Shown: positions 1 to 12,143 of the stretch, one piece after another
Numbering within the stretch: position 1 is the stretch's first letter
Layout of the letters: each line of letters opens with the position of its first letter
Assembly (NCBI GenBank): GCA_036346255.1
Contig: CM070632.1
Coordinates: 26,252,657 to 26,316,656 of the forward strand
DNA from: Ampelocalamus luodianensis
Taxonomy: Eukaryota > Streptophyta > Magnoliopsida > Poales > Poaceae
Direction: 5' to 3'
Length of the DNA: 64,000 nt
The notes under the pieces: generated by a model
Database searches by the model: none
What the model was told of the DNA's origin: nothing
Seen by the model: only the letters and a program-made list of their open reading frames with translations
Made by a program: the position numbers and the translations under genes

Positions 1-35
1 ATCAATGACAGGTCCATCTATGAGAAGCAACTGAC

Positions 36-3000
36 CTGCCATCCAATTCCTCTACTCAGGACATATGGTGGTGGGGGCGTTGCGCTCGCCAACCGGGCAG
101 CAGCCTTGAACGCCCCAGTTGACTGCAATGCTCAAAGTATTGTCAACCAAATCAGATCAGCATAAACATAGGCTAACAATATTCTCAACTCGGTTAAAAA
201 ATAACTTGGTTCGGACTTGAGAAGAATGAAATGTTACCTCTATCAAGGACACCACCACAGCAGCCATCATACCGAATGCATGATCCGCGCTGAAAGTTGG
301 TGGACCCCATTGCAATGGGTATGGGATATCTATCCTGAAGAAATTTTCAAAAGGATTTCTTTCAGAAGTGTAGAAAGAGGAGGTGAAAATGGAACAGTGA
401 TATGTTTATCAATCTACAAACCAGTCCGCGGAGGTGATGAGATTGGCACGGTCGGTGCGGCAGTTGACCTGGGTGACCAGCGAGCTATGTTTGTACGCCC
501 CGCTCGCTGTGAGGATGTGGGCATATACCCAGACAAGTGCAATGGAGATGACCAGCGAGAACCTCTCCAATATCGGAAGATGACGCACTTGTACATGCTT
601 CAAATATTGGGAAAGTGCCACAAACAGGATGAGCATTGGAAGACCAATCTCCACGCACCTCCCAACCTAACAGCATAATCTCCATATATTAGATTAAAAA
701 TCAGTAAGAAAACATAGAACATGCTTATTCTAGATGTTTTCCCAGTTGAAGATTCTGCCAAGCATAAATGCATAATTGATATTAATTTATAGATTTAGAT
801 ATATTTAATGCTCCGATGAGATATAGCCATATCCTAGGAGCGAAATGTTTTTACTTTCAATTTCAACCATATGAAATGATTTAAGTCTGAAGCATATGTT
901 CTGATAGTACAAGCAACCAGTTATTGATAACGATAAGAGCAACTTGCGATTGTTAACAAGAGGACAACTCAGCAAAGAAATAGCACTAGAGCTTTTACCA
1001 CTGGGAATCCTCTCTCGAAAAGGCCAAGCCCCACCAGTGCAACCACCGGAACCATCCCAAGTGGACTAAAGAACCTGCAGCGCAGCATGCACATCAAAAC
1101 ATCTTAAGATTCTTATCGTCAATCCGAAGGTTGCAGCCATGTCCCATCACTTTTGTCTAATTTGCACACTTAGATTAGTATAGTGGCATATTGCCCTTTT
1201 TCTAAAGTGATGCCCACTTCTCAAAATGAGAGAAAACATAGTGGATTGCCTAAGGGCCTGGGGCTAGGATAAAGAGTCATCAGGGCATAATCTACTGATT
1301 GATCATGTGCCCCTAATGTCAACATACATCATGCCAAAAGTTGCTCATACAAAAAAAGTAAGGAATTTGTTAAAAGACCTCCCCTTACTTGCAATATAAG
1401 TAACCAAACACTGCTCAGTCTCTTGCTCATACAAGCAGGGATTTTTTAACCGGTTCATTTTTTTTTACCGGGGGTGGCCGGTAAGGCCGAAAGCCAGAAT
1501 TTTTTTAATTAAAAATTTAAAAAATCAAATTCAAACAAAATTCAAGCAAATTCGATTTTTTGGACAAAATTCATCAAAACCGTTTTTTTTTGGGGGCTGG
1601 TTTGTATTCCTACCGCCCCCATCGGTAAATTTGGTTTGGCCAATTTTCGGCCGATTTTTGATCCCTGCATACAAATTAAGAAGAGAATACTATCTGGTAT
1701 GGAGTATAGACCAAGCAAGCATTGCATAATTGGATTACATGATAAATCTGTTGAAATAAAGGGAGTTGGATGTACCTGGAGCATATCCCCCACAACTGGC
1801 TGTAGCCAAGAATTATTTGGATGCAGGAGGATATTATCAAGGCCCCCTGTATGGCTCTCATAGTCATGATGAACCTCTGCAACAAGAAGAGGGAAACATG
1901 TAATAAATAACATGAAATTTGTGGGGTTGAAATGACCTCTGATGATATTGATTAACTACGAGCAGGCTGTACCCGAGGCATGTGTAGCATCAGCTACTGC
2001 ACAGGGCCCCAAAAATTAGGGACCCCTTTTTTCTATCTATTCTTCAATGACTACTTGCTAATCTTTGTTCTAGTAATAGTAAGAACTAATAAATGAGCAT
2101 CTTTTTTATTCACTTCTTACTAAAAACTACCACTGGTTCACATCCATCTCCCCCCACCTCCTCCCCTCTTTATGTTTCTTTTGCTAAATATTTACTCTAA
2201 AAGTTCATTCCTAAGAAAAGCATAGGTCATGTTGATATTTTGAAGTTTATAAGATGGCTAAATTATTTTCGTAATGTGATTGTTGCACATAGAGTTTTGT
2301 TGATTATTTCAGTGAATATTGTAACTGTAAAAGAGAGCTTTTAGAAATTTAAGTTGTTAAAGTTCTACTTGTATTCTATGATGACCCAGGAAAGACTTAA
2401 CCATGGCACTTGCAATTGATGTTTAATTTGGCGAAAACTAGTCACGAAGATAATTGAAGATTTTGTTTCAAAGAATACTAGAAGAATGATGCTTTTCAAT
2501 TAAAAGTATTGGTACTAGTTTAGAGATTTGTTTCTTAGCAAGACGTAACCCTTTGTACCATAAGAAAAAATTGTATTACAATTGTAATATCAAATAAAGA
2601 ATATATTTTAGTTTTAGTGGTTGACTTTTATTAAATATATAGCCTAATTTTAAATTTAGCACAGGAGCCCAAAATGTCAGGTACGGCCCTGACTACGAGG
2701 CAAAATCATTGCATGCTTACCGTATGGTCATCAGCTATTTGAGCCAGTGAAGGGTCTCGAATTATTGATATGACTGGGATCACAAATGCATAGGAGCCTC
2801 CGATGATGGTCGGAAGCCGAGTTCCAAACAGAGTTTGGAGCAGTGTGTTGATCCCAGTCACAAACAGCATGGTTTGCACCACAGACAAAGATGTTAGCTA
2901 TTAGCTGTCATTACCCAGAGAGACGAACGCTGGGAGCAAACGAGGATGGAAACAGACAAAGATGTTCTATTAAAACAAAACTATTTATCTCACAATATAA

Positions 3001-3657
3001 AACACGTCAGGATGGACTCTATCACCGAAACAGTAGCTAGAAACATCATTACCCAGAGAGACGAACGCTGGATGCATGCAAGTGACCCACTAATTCGAGG
3101 ATGGACTCTGAGCATCTTGAGATGCTAAGTGGAACAGGAGATACTAAATTCTTTATTAGTTCTATTAAAACAAAACTATTTATCTCACAATATAAAATTC
3201 TACAAGCTAACTACAAGCTACTAAACACATATCCAATGCAAATAGCATGCTTCAGCAGAATAATATTGAATTCTGACATTCATTTCAAGCTGAACACCCA
3301 AATGAATTAAAGCAACCATGTATGGCATCATGGATAATAACAGAACAGTAAAAAGATTCTCACAGCGTTTCCACCCATGAGGGGAACCAGCAGTGTGGGG
3401 ATCATCACCGCAGTCCCCAAGGAAAGAATGTAATGCTGGAACCCCAGCGCAATTGCCTCCCCTGCACCATCCAAAAAGAACTCAAAATTAGTACAAGACA
3501 GACACAAATAGATTAATCAACCACAATCCTACAAGCCTAGGCACACGAGTTCAATGCCACACTTACCCCAGGACGGGTTGGAGTCTATGCAATACTCCAA
3601 TCCCTGCAGCTGGTCCATGGGCGGGTGGCTGATCTCCTCTGGCTTCATGTCAGCCAT
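36..3657 (-). CDS. Nucleobase-ascorbate transporter (NAT/NCS2 family), 5' part, eight exons, continues off the left edge
   Basis: Membrane permease of the NAT/NCS2 family, which moves purines, uracil or related solutes across plant membranes; the substrate cannot be told here. I placed exons by hand with GT-AG borders and continuous phase: 3567-3657, 3364-3461, 2721-2897, 1776-1876, 999-1074, 422-666, 238-334 and 36-122. Together they give 324 codons with no stop; family members are usually about 520-530 residues, so the C-terminal third, with the NAT signature motif, lies outside. The ATG at 3657 begins MADMKPEEISHPPMDQLQG, the usual plant NAT start. Recognisable stretches are GFQHYILSLGTAVMIPT (QH motif of the first membrane helix), GGSYAFVIPVISIIRDPS, RAIQGALI, LWGICSRFFSPLGMVPVVA, GLPMLILFVALSQYLKHV, NCRTDRANLI and STGAFKAAARLASATPPPP. 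The first five codons of exon 3 are atypical (LTSLS in place of the usual DKAR-like residues) and derive from a locally duplicated sequence. Confidence 0.93.
1963..2691 (+). mobile_element. hAT-family deletion derivative inside NAT intron 3
   Basis: The 729-bp insert is flanked by a perfect 8-bp duplication ACTACGAG (1955-1962 and 2692-2699), the hAT hallmark. Its ends are imperfect inverted repeats starting CAGG (CAGGCTGTACCCGA at the left; the right end on the other strand reads CAGGGCCGTACCTGA). On the plus strand 2330-2500 encodes a broken relic of the hAT C-terminal dimerisation domain: around KLLKFYLYSMMTQERLNH, then a stop, then KIIEDFVSKNTRRMML. No DDE catalytic region remains, so it cannot move on its own. 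It lies wholly in an intron between exons 3 and 4 and should be removed by splicing. Confidence 0.9.
2881..3197. repeat. Local duplications at the intron 2 / exon 3 border of the NAT gene
   Basis: Three direct repeats overlap here: a 25-bp block at 2909-2933 and 3047-3071; a block of about 38 bp (starting TTCTATTAAAACAAAAC) at 2964-3001 and 3160-3197; and ACAGACAAAGATGTT at 2881-2895 and 2952-2966. One copy of the last forms the first codons of exon 3 on the minus strand. The pattern resembles repair filler DNA and has remade the splice acceptor side of exon 3. Confidence 0.85.
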
Positions 3658-3723
3658 CTCCACAGAAGACACTTCTTTTTTTGTTCAAGATGATCAAAAA
3701 ATAGTTGCAACAATAAACAAGCA

Positions 3724-5150
3724 GGGAGAGAAAACAGCTTCAAAACTTATTCCACTGAGCAGTTTAATAAGGTGGGAAAGCAGTAAAGTTGCAAGCTTTA
3801 ATTAGCTTTATTGGCCTAGAGAATCAGATGCCACAAGAACACCCCAGAGAAACAAAGGCCCCCTTTTAAGCCCACAAAGATGCAATCTTTTAAGTCTACA
3901 ACTACAATCCGGATGGATGGAAAAAATAATGTTAATCTCCCAAATCATGGAGCTAAAATTGCAAAAGCAGGATTTAATGAAAGATCAAAAACCAGTCTAC
4001 AACAACAGAGATGGCACACAACTCTCTCTCAAAGATGACTGCAACAACCCATAGAGAAACTCAGCACCACAGAACTACCAAGAGACCAAAGAAAAAAGTA
4101 CCGCAGAAAAATGCTCACCAAAATCGCCTTGAGAATGTGCTCGCTCAGAGAGAAGAAATTCCCAAGAGCAGCGAGAGCAAGAACCACGAGTAAGAAGCAA
4201 CCAGGAAGGTTCGAGCTTTATAGCCTCCTCCACCCGAGATAGTAACGAAAAAGTAAATGACTAATGCCAAAATCGGTTTATTGAAGATTTTCCAGTGGAT
4301 GGAGGAGGAGGCAAAGGCGTTTAGGCGGAGTGTCTGTAGCGCGAGCAAGCGAGGAAAGGAAAGGAGAGGAGAGGAGGCTGCTCGCGCAGGCCGTGCTCCG
4401 GGAAATGTCAAAAAGCTGTGGGCAAAAGAGCAAGAGCCAGGCTATGTATGAAAAGGTGCAAATGGAAAGGTATGGAGAGAGTAGAGGATGAGAGAGTGTG
4501 GGGAAGGGAGGTACTGCAGATGCATGTACGTGTGTGTATGCAACGATGCATTGCTTGCATGCACCTACTGCTCCATTACTCTCCTCTCAACTCCCCTTTC
4601 TCCCTCCTATTAACCCCACTGGCCACTGGGTTCTCCTCTTTCTTCCGTCTTCTCTCTCTAGGTGAGAGATAAATTTGACAGATACTTTCCTTGTCACAAG
4701 AGAGACTGTACCAGTGTAATCTACCTGTAAAATGTACCACTGCATGTGGGGCCCATGTACTAGCACTGGCATTTACAACAAGAAGTTTGTCTGCCACTGT
4801 AGCAGTGGAGCTATCTTGCAGGGGATCTGAATTGGCCCGTTGGAATTTCTCTCTGACTAAAATGCCCTCCTCACTCACGCCAAACAGCAGGGGGAGGGGC
4901 AGAATTCTGTGGCTAGCTGCACTGGCTGGAACAGATGTTTGGGTTGGATGGTTATCCTTCACCAGTGCTTAATTAACTAACTAATGGAATTTATAATCTC
5001 TTGGTGATTCCTTTCTTGGGCTTTGGTTGGTCATATTCTATTGATCTTGAGATCTGGTGGCAGATTTGCTTTTAATTTAAGCACATACAGTGTGCATCTA
5101 CTTGGCAGAAGCCAAAGGTGGACGGCTGAAATCATCTTGATCCAATTTAT
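3724..5150. other. 5'UTR intron and upstream region of the NAT gene; no other gene seen
   Basis: The stretch holds the presumed 5'UTR intron (to about 4118), the leader and TATA box, then GC- and purine-rich promoter DNA on the plus strand (GGAAAGGAGAGGAGAGGAGG near 4350-4380). Short reading frames on both strands at 4257-4972 show no family resemblance and look like chance frames in GC-rich DNA. I see no repeat or transposon end between 4450 and 5150. Confidence 0.5.
4119..4223 (-). promoter_or_regulatory. Probable TATA box and first non-coding exon of the NAT gene
   Basis: On the minus strand TATAAA lies at 4223-4218 in a GC-rich, pyrimidine-rich context, about 30 bases before a plausible transcription start near 4190. 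The short leader ends at a good splice donor (TTTG|GTGAGC, border at 4119). A pyrimidine- and T-rich tract with an AG just upstream of the ATG at 3657 suggests a 5'UTR intron of about 0.45 kb. This is inferred from base pattern only; transcript data would settle it. Confidence 0.5.
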
Positions 5151-5179
5151 TCCTGATTTTTGTTGGGAAATGGTATCAT

Positions 5180-5485
5180 GATTGAATAAATGGTATGGCT
5201 AAGGTGCAGATCTCAATCTTTTGCCATAAAATGGACACCTCGCCTATCGTCGGATCTAGATCTAAACGATGGAGGAGGTGTTGCACAAAGCCAGCAAATA
5301 CAAGCCAAAAAATCATTTAAATGAAATATTTTTTATTGGAAAGAAATAAATAGAATTGAATAAATGGCATGACTAAGTGCGTGTCTACATTTTTTTTAGA
5401 AATAGGCACCTTGTATGATGTCGGATCCAGATGTAAGGTGTTGTATAAAAACAACAAATATGAGCTTAAAACAATGAAATTTGTA
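5180..5485. repeat. Diverged direct duplication of about 130 bp
   Basis: Two related blocks follow each other at about 5180-5307 and 5357-5477. Each starts with TTGAATAAATGG and contains AxAxxxxGGxACCT, GTCGGATC, AGGTGTTG and a CAAATA ending. The second has several small gaps. No coding frame spans both. Confidence 0.7.
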
Positions 5486-5849
5486 GACTAAGTGTCAAAG
5501 AGTTCACCGATTGGTGCTTGGCAGTGATGCAGCAAGGTGGAATCGTCGGCACCGTGGTTCTCAGCAGGCATGAGGTGGCAGCTACCGGCGGCTACAATGG
5601 TGGGAGAAGGGCTTGCGCACCACGCCTTCCAATATGGTTCATCGGTCTCGTTAAACTGTAGATCTGGAATGTCTGACCACCATCTATGACCAAAGAAGAG
5701 GAGGCAATCAAGAAAGTCTGCCATTGAGAAAAGTTGCCAGTGAAGTGGTCGGTGGGGATGTGAGACTATGGTAATGTGGAGTTGTGTGCTTTTCTTTTCC
5801 TCCGTGACGCTCTTAAATAGAGGGAAAAGTTGGCTTGGATACCACTCGC

Positions 5850-6540
5850 CAAGCAACGTCCGAAGTGTCTGTAGTGCGACACAGGACTCGCTTACCGGCG
5901 AAGCAATGTCCGAAGTGTATGTAGTGCGACACGCGACTCGCTACTTGGCGAAAGTGTCTATAGTGTGACACACGACTCACTTTTTTAATAAGAATATAAC
6001 AAAAGTATTAAAAGTCCTACGTGTTGCCTCGAATACTGCTGGCGACGTAACATCCGAAGTGTTTGTAGTACGACGCGTGACTCGAATTATCACTTAAGTC
6101 CCTATATTCGAAAATGATCAAGAATTCCTTGCACTTTTGCATTATGATTGCTTTTCTTAATTAAGTAGCCTTCATAGCCGGATTTAGGGCTAGTTTTGAC
6201 ATAACAAAGTCACAAAATGAGGGGTGGGGGTTGGCAAGCTGGGGGTAATGCTTGGAGTGTGATTTTCCTTTCTTGCACACCTGTCTCGTATGCCACTGGC
6301 AATGTAAGACCCAAGGTACCTGCAGCGTGACGCGTGACTCGCTTTTTTGGAAGGAAATATCACATAAGCCACTGTATCACAAAAAGTGTCAAAAAGTCTT
6401 TGCACTTTTGCAAAATGCTTGTTTTTCTTGGGCTACCTTCACATTCACTATAGCCGATAGATGGATTTAGGGTAATTTCGGTATTAAAGGAAAAATGAAG
6501 GAAGGAAAAACAAAGTTACAATAGGGGGGGGGGGGGGGAA
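5850..6540. repeat. Diverged tandem repeats around a GAAGTGTxTGTAGTGCGACxCGxGACTC-type unit
   Basis: Three units with GAAGTGTCTGTAGTGCGACA-like cores start near 5860, 5908 and 5951, spaced 43-48 bp. A longer duplication of about 250 bp follows: 6053-6240 and 6310-6530 share GACGCGTGACTCG, CTTTGCACTTTTGCA, TTTTTCTT and GGATTTAGGG in the same order. The region ends in a run of 15 G (6524-6538). I do not recognise the family. Confidence 0.65.
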
Positions 6541-7795
6541 TCCATTGGTGTTATATGATACAAGTGCTCTCCAGCCCAGCCCATAGCAGTATGCTCAAGC
6601 ATAGGAAATGGTTAAATAGGCCAGGCCATTTAGATTTGCCCTGCCCGACCGCCCGCTGCACTTCACTAATTTGGCCCAGCTAGCTGGTTCTCTTCTTAGG
6701 CCAAACCAGAGAGCGCAATAAAGAACTCACTGCTTAGCCCTTCAAAAAAACTAGGAAGAACCCCACGCGTTGTCGTGGGCGTCATGAGGCAGCCCTAAAC
6801 ACGCAAAATTAGTATGAACAATCCAGTACAAAGACATTGTGCTGATAATTTCACAACGATTATCTAACATCAAAATCAGATTGTACAGTGTTTTCTATTG
6901 TGAGCAAGTGCAACTGAAACATAAAAGGAATTAGATCTAACAATGCTTTGCCTCAGTAATTTTTATTAAAAAAAACAAATGGCTATAAATATTTTTACAC
7001 AAATTGTTTCTATATACAGAGTAATGTAGGCTAGGAAATGGTTGGACAAATCAAATAGAGATCCTAGAGTGTAGCTAGATGGGCATGAACATACATTTAG
7101 CTGAAGCAATGTGTTCTAATTCATTTAGCTGTCCAATACTATAGCTTCACTACAGGATTGTGGTTTGAGTTCTGCATAGCTTAATCATCCAAAAAATTTC
7201 ATCTATTTCCTTATAAATTCATGACACGTTAACCATGCACTATCCAAAACTGAATACAAAAAGGATTTTTTTTTTGTAGTAAATTTGTTGTATACATTAC
7301 GACTATGCATTCATGCAACTTTGCCCTACTTACCAAGTAGTTGTGGTCTATAAACAAAAGGGGTTAAAAACTAGAAGCCTACTGCAGTTAGTTTCCCTTG
7401 ATGCAGAAGCATATCCAACAGCAAACTGCAAGGGAAAACATAAGGTAAAATCTTTGATTGTAATTTCAATATCGTCGCAAAAATTGAACTAACCCTTCAA
7501 TTCATTTTTCATAGTGTAGAAACACAACCACTATCAATTTGCAAGACAATCATATGGCTTTATGCTCTTGAAACTAAATTAGCAGTGTAGTGTAATTTCG
7601 GTATAGTTCTTATGCTCCGCAACCCTATTTTTCTTAGCTTAACCGGTGAATATTGGTAGTCTGCACATTGTTCAAAACATACCTCAAATCTAAAATGTGG
7701 AAAAAGATACACAATGTTCCCTCTATAAGATAGATTATTATGATTTTTACTTTGCACTAAAGCATTATATGATGAAGCTATAGCCTATAGATAAT
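6540..7795. other. AT-rich intergenic DNA to the left of the Tekay element
   Basis: No coding frame with family resemblance and no LTR ends were found. The only notable signal is a Helitron-like terminus at 6751, listed separately. Before insertion of the 13.4-kb element this sequence joined that at 21236. Confidence 0.5.
6751..6784 (-). mobile_element. Possible Helitron 3' terminus
   Basis: Read on the minus strand, a hairpin (GCCCACG, short loop, CGTGGG) is followed by TTCTTCCTAG and then a T-run. A GC hairpin about ten bases before a terminal CTAG next to T is the standard Helitron 3' end. No matching TC-type 5' end was found to the right, where the gypsy insertion and solo LTR complicate the search, so this is only a candidate. 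Confidence 0.3.
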
Positions 7796-7800
7796 CACAA

Positions 7801-10800
7801 TGTGAGGACCCCAATTTATTTGGCTTGTAATGCTTAACCAACCACCTGGTCCTAGAATCACAAGTCAAATAAACCGAGCCTCAAGATATGTATACTTCCC
7901 AGAAAGCAGTATACATACCTCTCCACAAAATTATGCATCAACTCCATTACAAACATAGAGTCCAAACATTACACTACTAAACAGAAAGTAACAACGATAA
8001 AGTTATTATGGACAATGGCGATCGCCACAAGATACACAAATAACGAGAAAGAAGGCAGTGGAAGCAAAAGTGCCATAAGATGGCTATAAACAAAGCCAAT
8101 CGGTGTGCCTTCAACCCACAAGGCATCGGCCAGGACCGCCAAGCCTAGTCGTCGGACACGGCGGCAGCAGAACTCACAGTGAGGCCCTTGGGGCTCACCT
8201 CCTTCCTCTGCAACAAAAACATTAAGCAAAGCACACGAGTACAAAGATTGTCTTTGTACCCGCAAGACCGACGTGTGAACTAGCGGACTGTTCATATGCT
8301 ACATGCGAGCTTATTTGGTGGAGGCCATATGTTTCATTTGCATAAAGCCAACTTTATTTGCAATAATGTAATACAGTTTAAAGACAAGTTTGCAATTCAT
8401 TTTTAATGTTGAAATCTGATAAAGGTAATAATAACAAAGAGTAAAGAAAAACAACCTAGAAGTGACTATCCCAATAGTCACCACATCATAGCACGAATCC
8501 AGATTCGTACCACCATCAAGTTTTAGTTAAAGGTTGTAGTCTAACTCTTGAAAAGCTTACCCAAGCGTGTCCATCACCTAGGGCGAGGCTATTCGAATAG
8601 TTTTTAACCCTGCAGGGTGTACCACTGTACCCACACTTGCATCGCCTTTAAGCCAAAACACACTTAGAAGGTATGTTTGTGACTAACTCCTACGAGACTT
8701 TTCCAATATTGTGTATTAACTACGAGCCGCTCGTATGGATAGAAATCCATACGCTTACATGGTAAAGCCGAAAAGACAACTACCCACTCGAGGATAAAGC
8801 TTTTGGTCAACTACCATGCTCCCAACACCATCCCTCCTGCGACCTCCTGCGACCGGAGCCAATACACGCCAAAGTACTAGGTCAAGAGAGGTCCCATATA
8901 CTCTAGTGTGGTTAGCACGCGAAATGCTGGATAAAAATTCACTCACAAGATGTTCGGTCCTTAATTGACCGGGCACCTTTCGATCACACCCAACAGATCA
9001 CACCAATCTTACCATTGTGCCCGCGTCTAAATCGTTTTTGTTTTCAGTTTTAGTTTTGCAATAAACATAGCACAAGATGGATCATAAGAACCATAATAAT
9101 TTGATGTGATCAAAATCATCGACTAAGTCGATGATCGCCCAAATCTACTGGAAACTAAGCATGGCTAAGCAATGAACTCGTAATCCACTAAGTGATAAGA
9201 ATTCATCCAACGAACTCTAATCACGACAAATAACCTAGGCGCAGGTAGTAGAGATCAATATTTCATCTACAGGATATGCAGCTACGGTTTTTAACTAATC
9301 AGTTTAACACAAATTAGGCAATGCATACATACGGTTGAAACAAAATATTAGACTTTAAAATACGGGATAAACATGATCAAGCGCTTGCACATTCTGCTGT
9401 TGCTCGTAATGCTCAACTTTGTTGCGAGGATCGCTCTCGTGGTTACCGCAAATGTCGAAGCCTAACGATTGAACAAATAACAGCGAATAAGAACGAATAA
9501 CACCGACAAAAACTCAAAATTTCGAAAGCAACCACAAATCTAATCACAGAAGCTAGACCAAAACAAAAGGAATAACAAATAGCTGCTACGGAGATGATTT
9601 AAATTAGACATGGTTTCATGATTGTTCTACCCAAACTTACTTACTTACCAAGCTAATCACAGAATCAATCCTCTTATATGTTTTAACCTTTCGACAGACT
9701 TTGATGGTGATTGTGTGCACATCTATTAACTAAGCATCAAGTTAACACATCTAAACAACTAGTTACTCTAAACAACCATCATTAGTGATAAGATCACTTA
9801 AACCTACAAGAAACTATTGAAACACTAACTAGTTAATTAGCCAACTATTAGATGCTAACAATTTTCTGATTAAGGTTGGGCTTTAATAAAATTCAGCTAC
9901 TAACACACCTAAGTATCACACCAACATATAGGAAGGTTAACAATCACAGCATGCTATCACTACAAGGCCTTACTATACTTGTAAAAGCAAGTACAGAGAC
10001 AAACAACAGGATCATCTAACCACCTCTTTGATCATTCAGACAACAAGAGCTTTGAAACTTAATGACACTAACCAACTGACTTCATACTAACCACTACTAC
10101 TAAGGAAAGTCATCAAACACTAACCAGATTTGAATAGCATAAGCATGAAACCAATTTCGCCATCGACAACGAAAAACGACAACAGAGAAGCATACAGAGA
10201 ACTAGAACTAAAATGCTTTCAAACTTCCAATACCAATTTTGATCATGCAAGAGAGTGAACTAAAGAATATTCCTAATCATGATTAGAAACTAAAGAACTG
10301 GTTTTGAAGGAGTGGGCCCCATCGCCGCAGCAGAGAGGAGCACAAGAAGAAGAAGAGAGGCTCGAGCGCTCGGACTGGATTCGTCGTCGGTGAAGGAGTG
10401 GCGGCGCGGTTGCGACGACGGCCAAAATGGGTTGCTCGAGGACCACTGAAGCTGAAGGTGGTCTCGAGGCAGCCGGAGATGCACTGTGGTGGCGCGGCGA
10501 CGAAGCGCGGCGGCCGGCCGTGGAGGTGACAAGGGGCGACTGCGCCAGAGAAGAAGAAGGTGAAAACTAGCGCGCGCATGAGCATCAGTGGGTTACCAGG
10601 AACTCACCGGAATGATGCGGAGCTCAAGTGGCTGCCGGAGATGGCCCGGCGACGAGGACCTGCGGCGGCGATCAAGGGGTCATCGAGGAGGGAGCAACCT
10701 GGGCAAAAATAGGGGAAAAGAGAGATGGAGATAGCTCGAGTGAGTGCACTAGATGGTGCTAGCGCGAGCAATTACTCTAGGAACCAACTCACCGGAGATG

Positions 10801-12103
10801 AGGGCGAAGATCCAACTTTCGGTAGAAGAAGAGGACACCTAAATTCAACGGCCCCTGCGAGTGAAACTCAAAATTAGCCGAGGAAAACATGATAGGGATC
10901 GGAACACGATATGACGCGCAAAGGAGAAGATGAGCTTCACTGGTTGTGGTGTTGACACGGCGGTGGCGCACGCGATGCGTGCACGAGCTCGAGCACTACT
11001 ACGATTTGAGCTCGGAAGGAGCAATGGGTGATAGGGATGGCTTATTGGTGTCTAAAGAAGGAAGAGGAGCTTTGGGTGAGCTTAAGTAGGGAAGAGGCGG
11101 AGAAACAAGAGGCGGAGCTCACGGCACCGAGACGCATGGAAGAAAAAGCGGCGAGTTAGAGAGGTAGGCGACGGCGATTAATGCCGCACCGTGGTATGGG
11201 CTAGCGGCGGATGATGCGACCGAGGTGAAGCGCGCGAGGAAACCGAGAATGGACGGCGGCGAGGTGGCGCGCATGCTGCCGCCGCGGCACTCGGCTCTCA
11301 GCGAGTGGTAGGTGACGACGACAAGTGGGGCCGCTTTGCCGGCGGCAGCAGCAAAGCGCGCGAGCAGTCAAGTCGCGGCGTGAGCGGTTGGTCCGACTCG
11401 ATCAAGAGAATGTCGGCCGTTGGATCTAGGATGGGCGGCCGAGATCAATGTATGCATTCGGACAGTCGGCGAGACAAGCAATGTGGACCGTCGCGATCTC
11501 CATCGGACGGTGATAGCCATCGGGCTCGTGCGGTGCAGCTAGGCGGTGCGACCGAGTCAAGTGGCGCGATCGGACTCGAGCTCGAGTTGGGTTCGAGCCG
11601 ATAAGCGATGATTTGATTTGATTTCAAAAGGTGAGCGGGTTTAGGAATTTTTAGAGATAGCTCCGAGCTCCAAAAATTCCGAAATTTTTATGGTAGCTAC
11701 GAGGGATAGAGGAAAACCTTGTGAAATTTTTATAGGAGTTTTCATGCACTACATTTCTCCCACTAAAATTCACAAGCTGATGTCCAGAGGTTTGACCAGA
11801 TTTTGGAATAGTTTGACTTGCTCTTTTGAAATAGCAAACAAAATCTAAAAATTGTGAAATTTTTCAGAGAGGTAGATAGGATGATCAAGATGATAGGAAA
11901 AATAATTTCAGAGGATGATCACAAGTTTGAAGGCTAAGAATTTGCTGACAACAATTTCCAGTCACAAGAATTTAATTCTAGAAAATGGAAATTGCTAGGG
12001 AAAATTTGGAAAACTACCAAATGATTTGATGAGACAACAAAAGTTTTTATTTCTCCTCAAAATTTTACATTTTAAATACAAACCCTAAGTTAGGGTTGTT
12101 ACA
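7801..12103 (-). repeat. 3' LTR of the Tekay-type element (4303 bp)
   Basis: Direct copy of 16917-21230 with scattered small differences. On the minus strand it runs from TGTAACAACCCTAACTTAGG at 12103 to GGGGTCCTCACA at 7801. It includes the conserved stem-loop block (about 8220-9140). The GC-rich part (10290-11600) gives many chance reading frames. Confidence 0.95.
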
Positions 12104-12117
12104 AATCTCCCCCCCTT
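12104..12117 (-). promoter_or_regulatory. Polypurine tract of the Tekay-type element
   Basis: On the minus strand AAGGGGGGGAGATT directly precedes the TGTAAC start of the 3' LTR. It serves as primer for plus-strand DNA synthesis. Confidence 0.85.
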
Positions 12118-12143
12118 ACAGGAATCTCGCCCCGAGATTCTGA

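Noticed and set aside
1440..1670. Possible small transposon in NAT intron 4 (ACCGG-rich and A-rich words)
   Set aside because: No target duplication or inverted ends could be found.
5488..5856. 122-codon minus-strand frame, Trp- and His-rich
   Set aside because: It looks protein-like at first sight but has no recognisable family, no splice context, and lies in a zone of local duplications.
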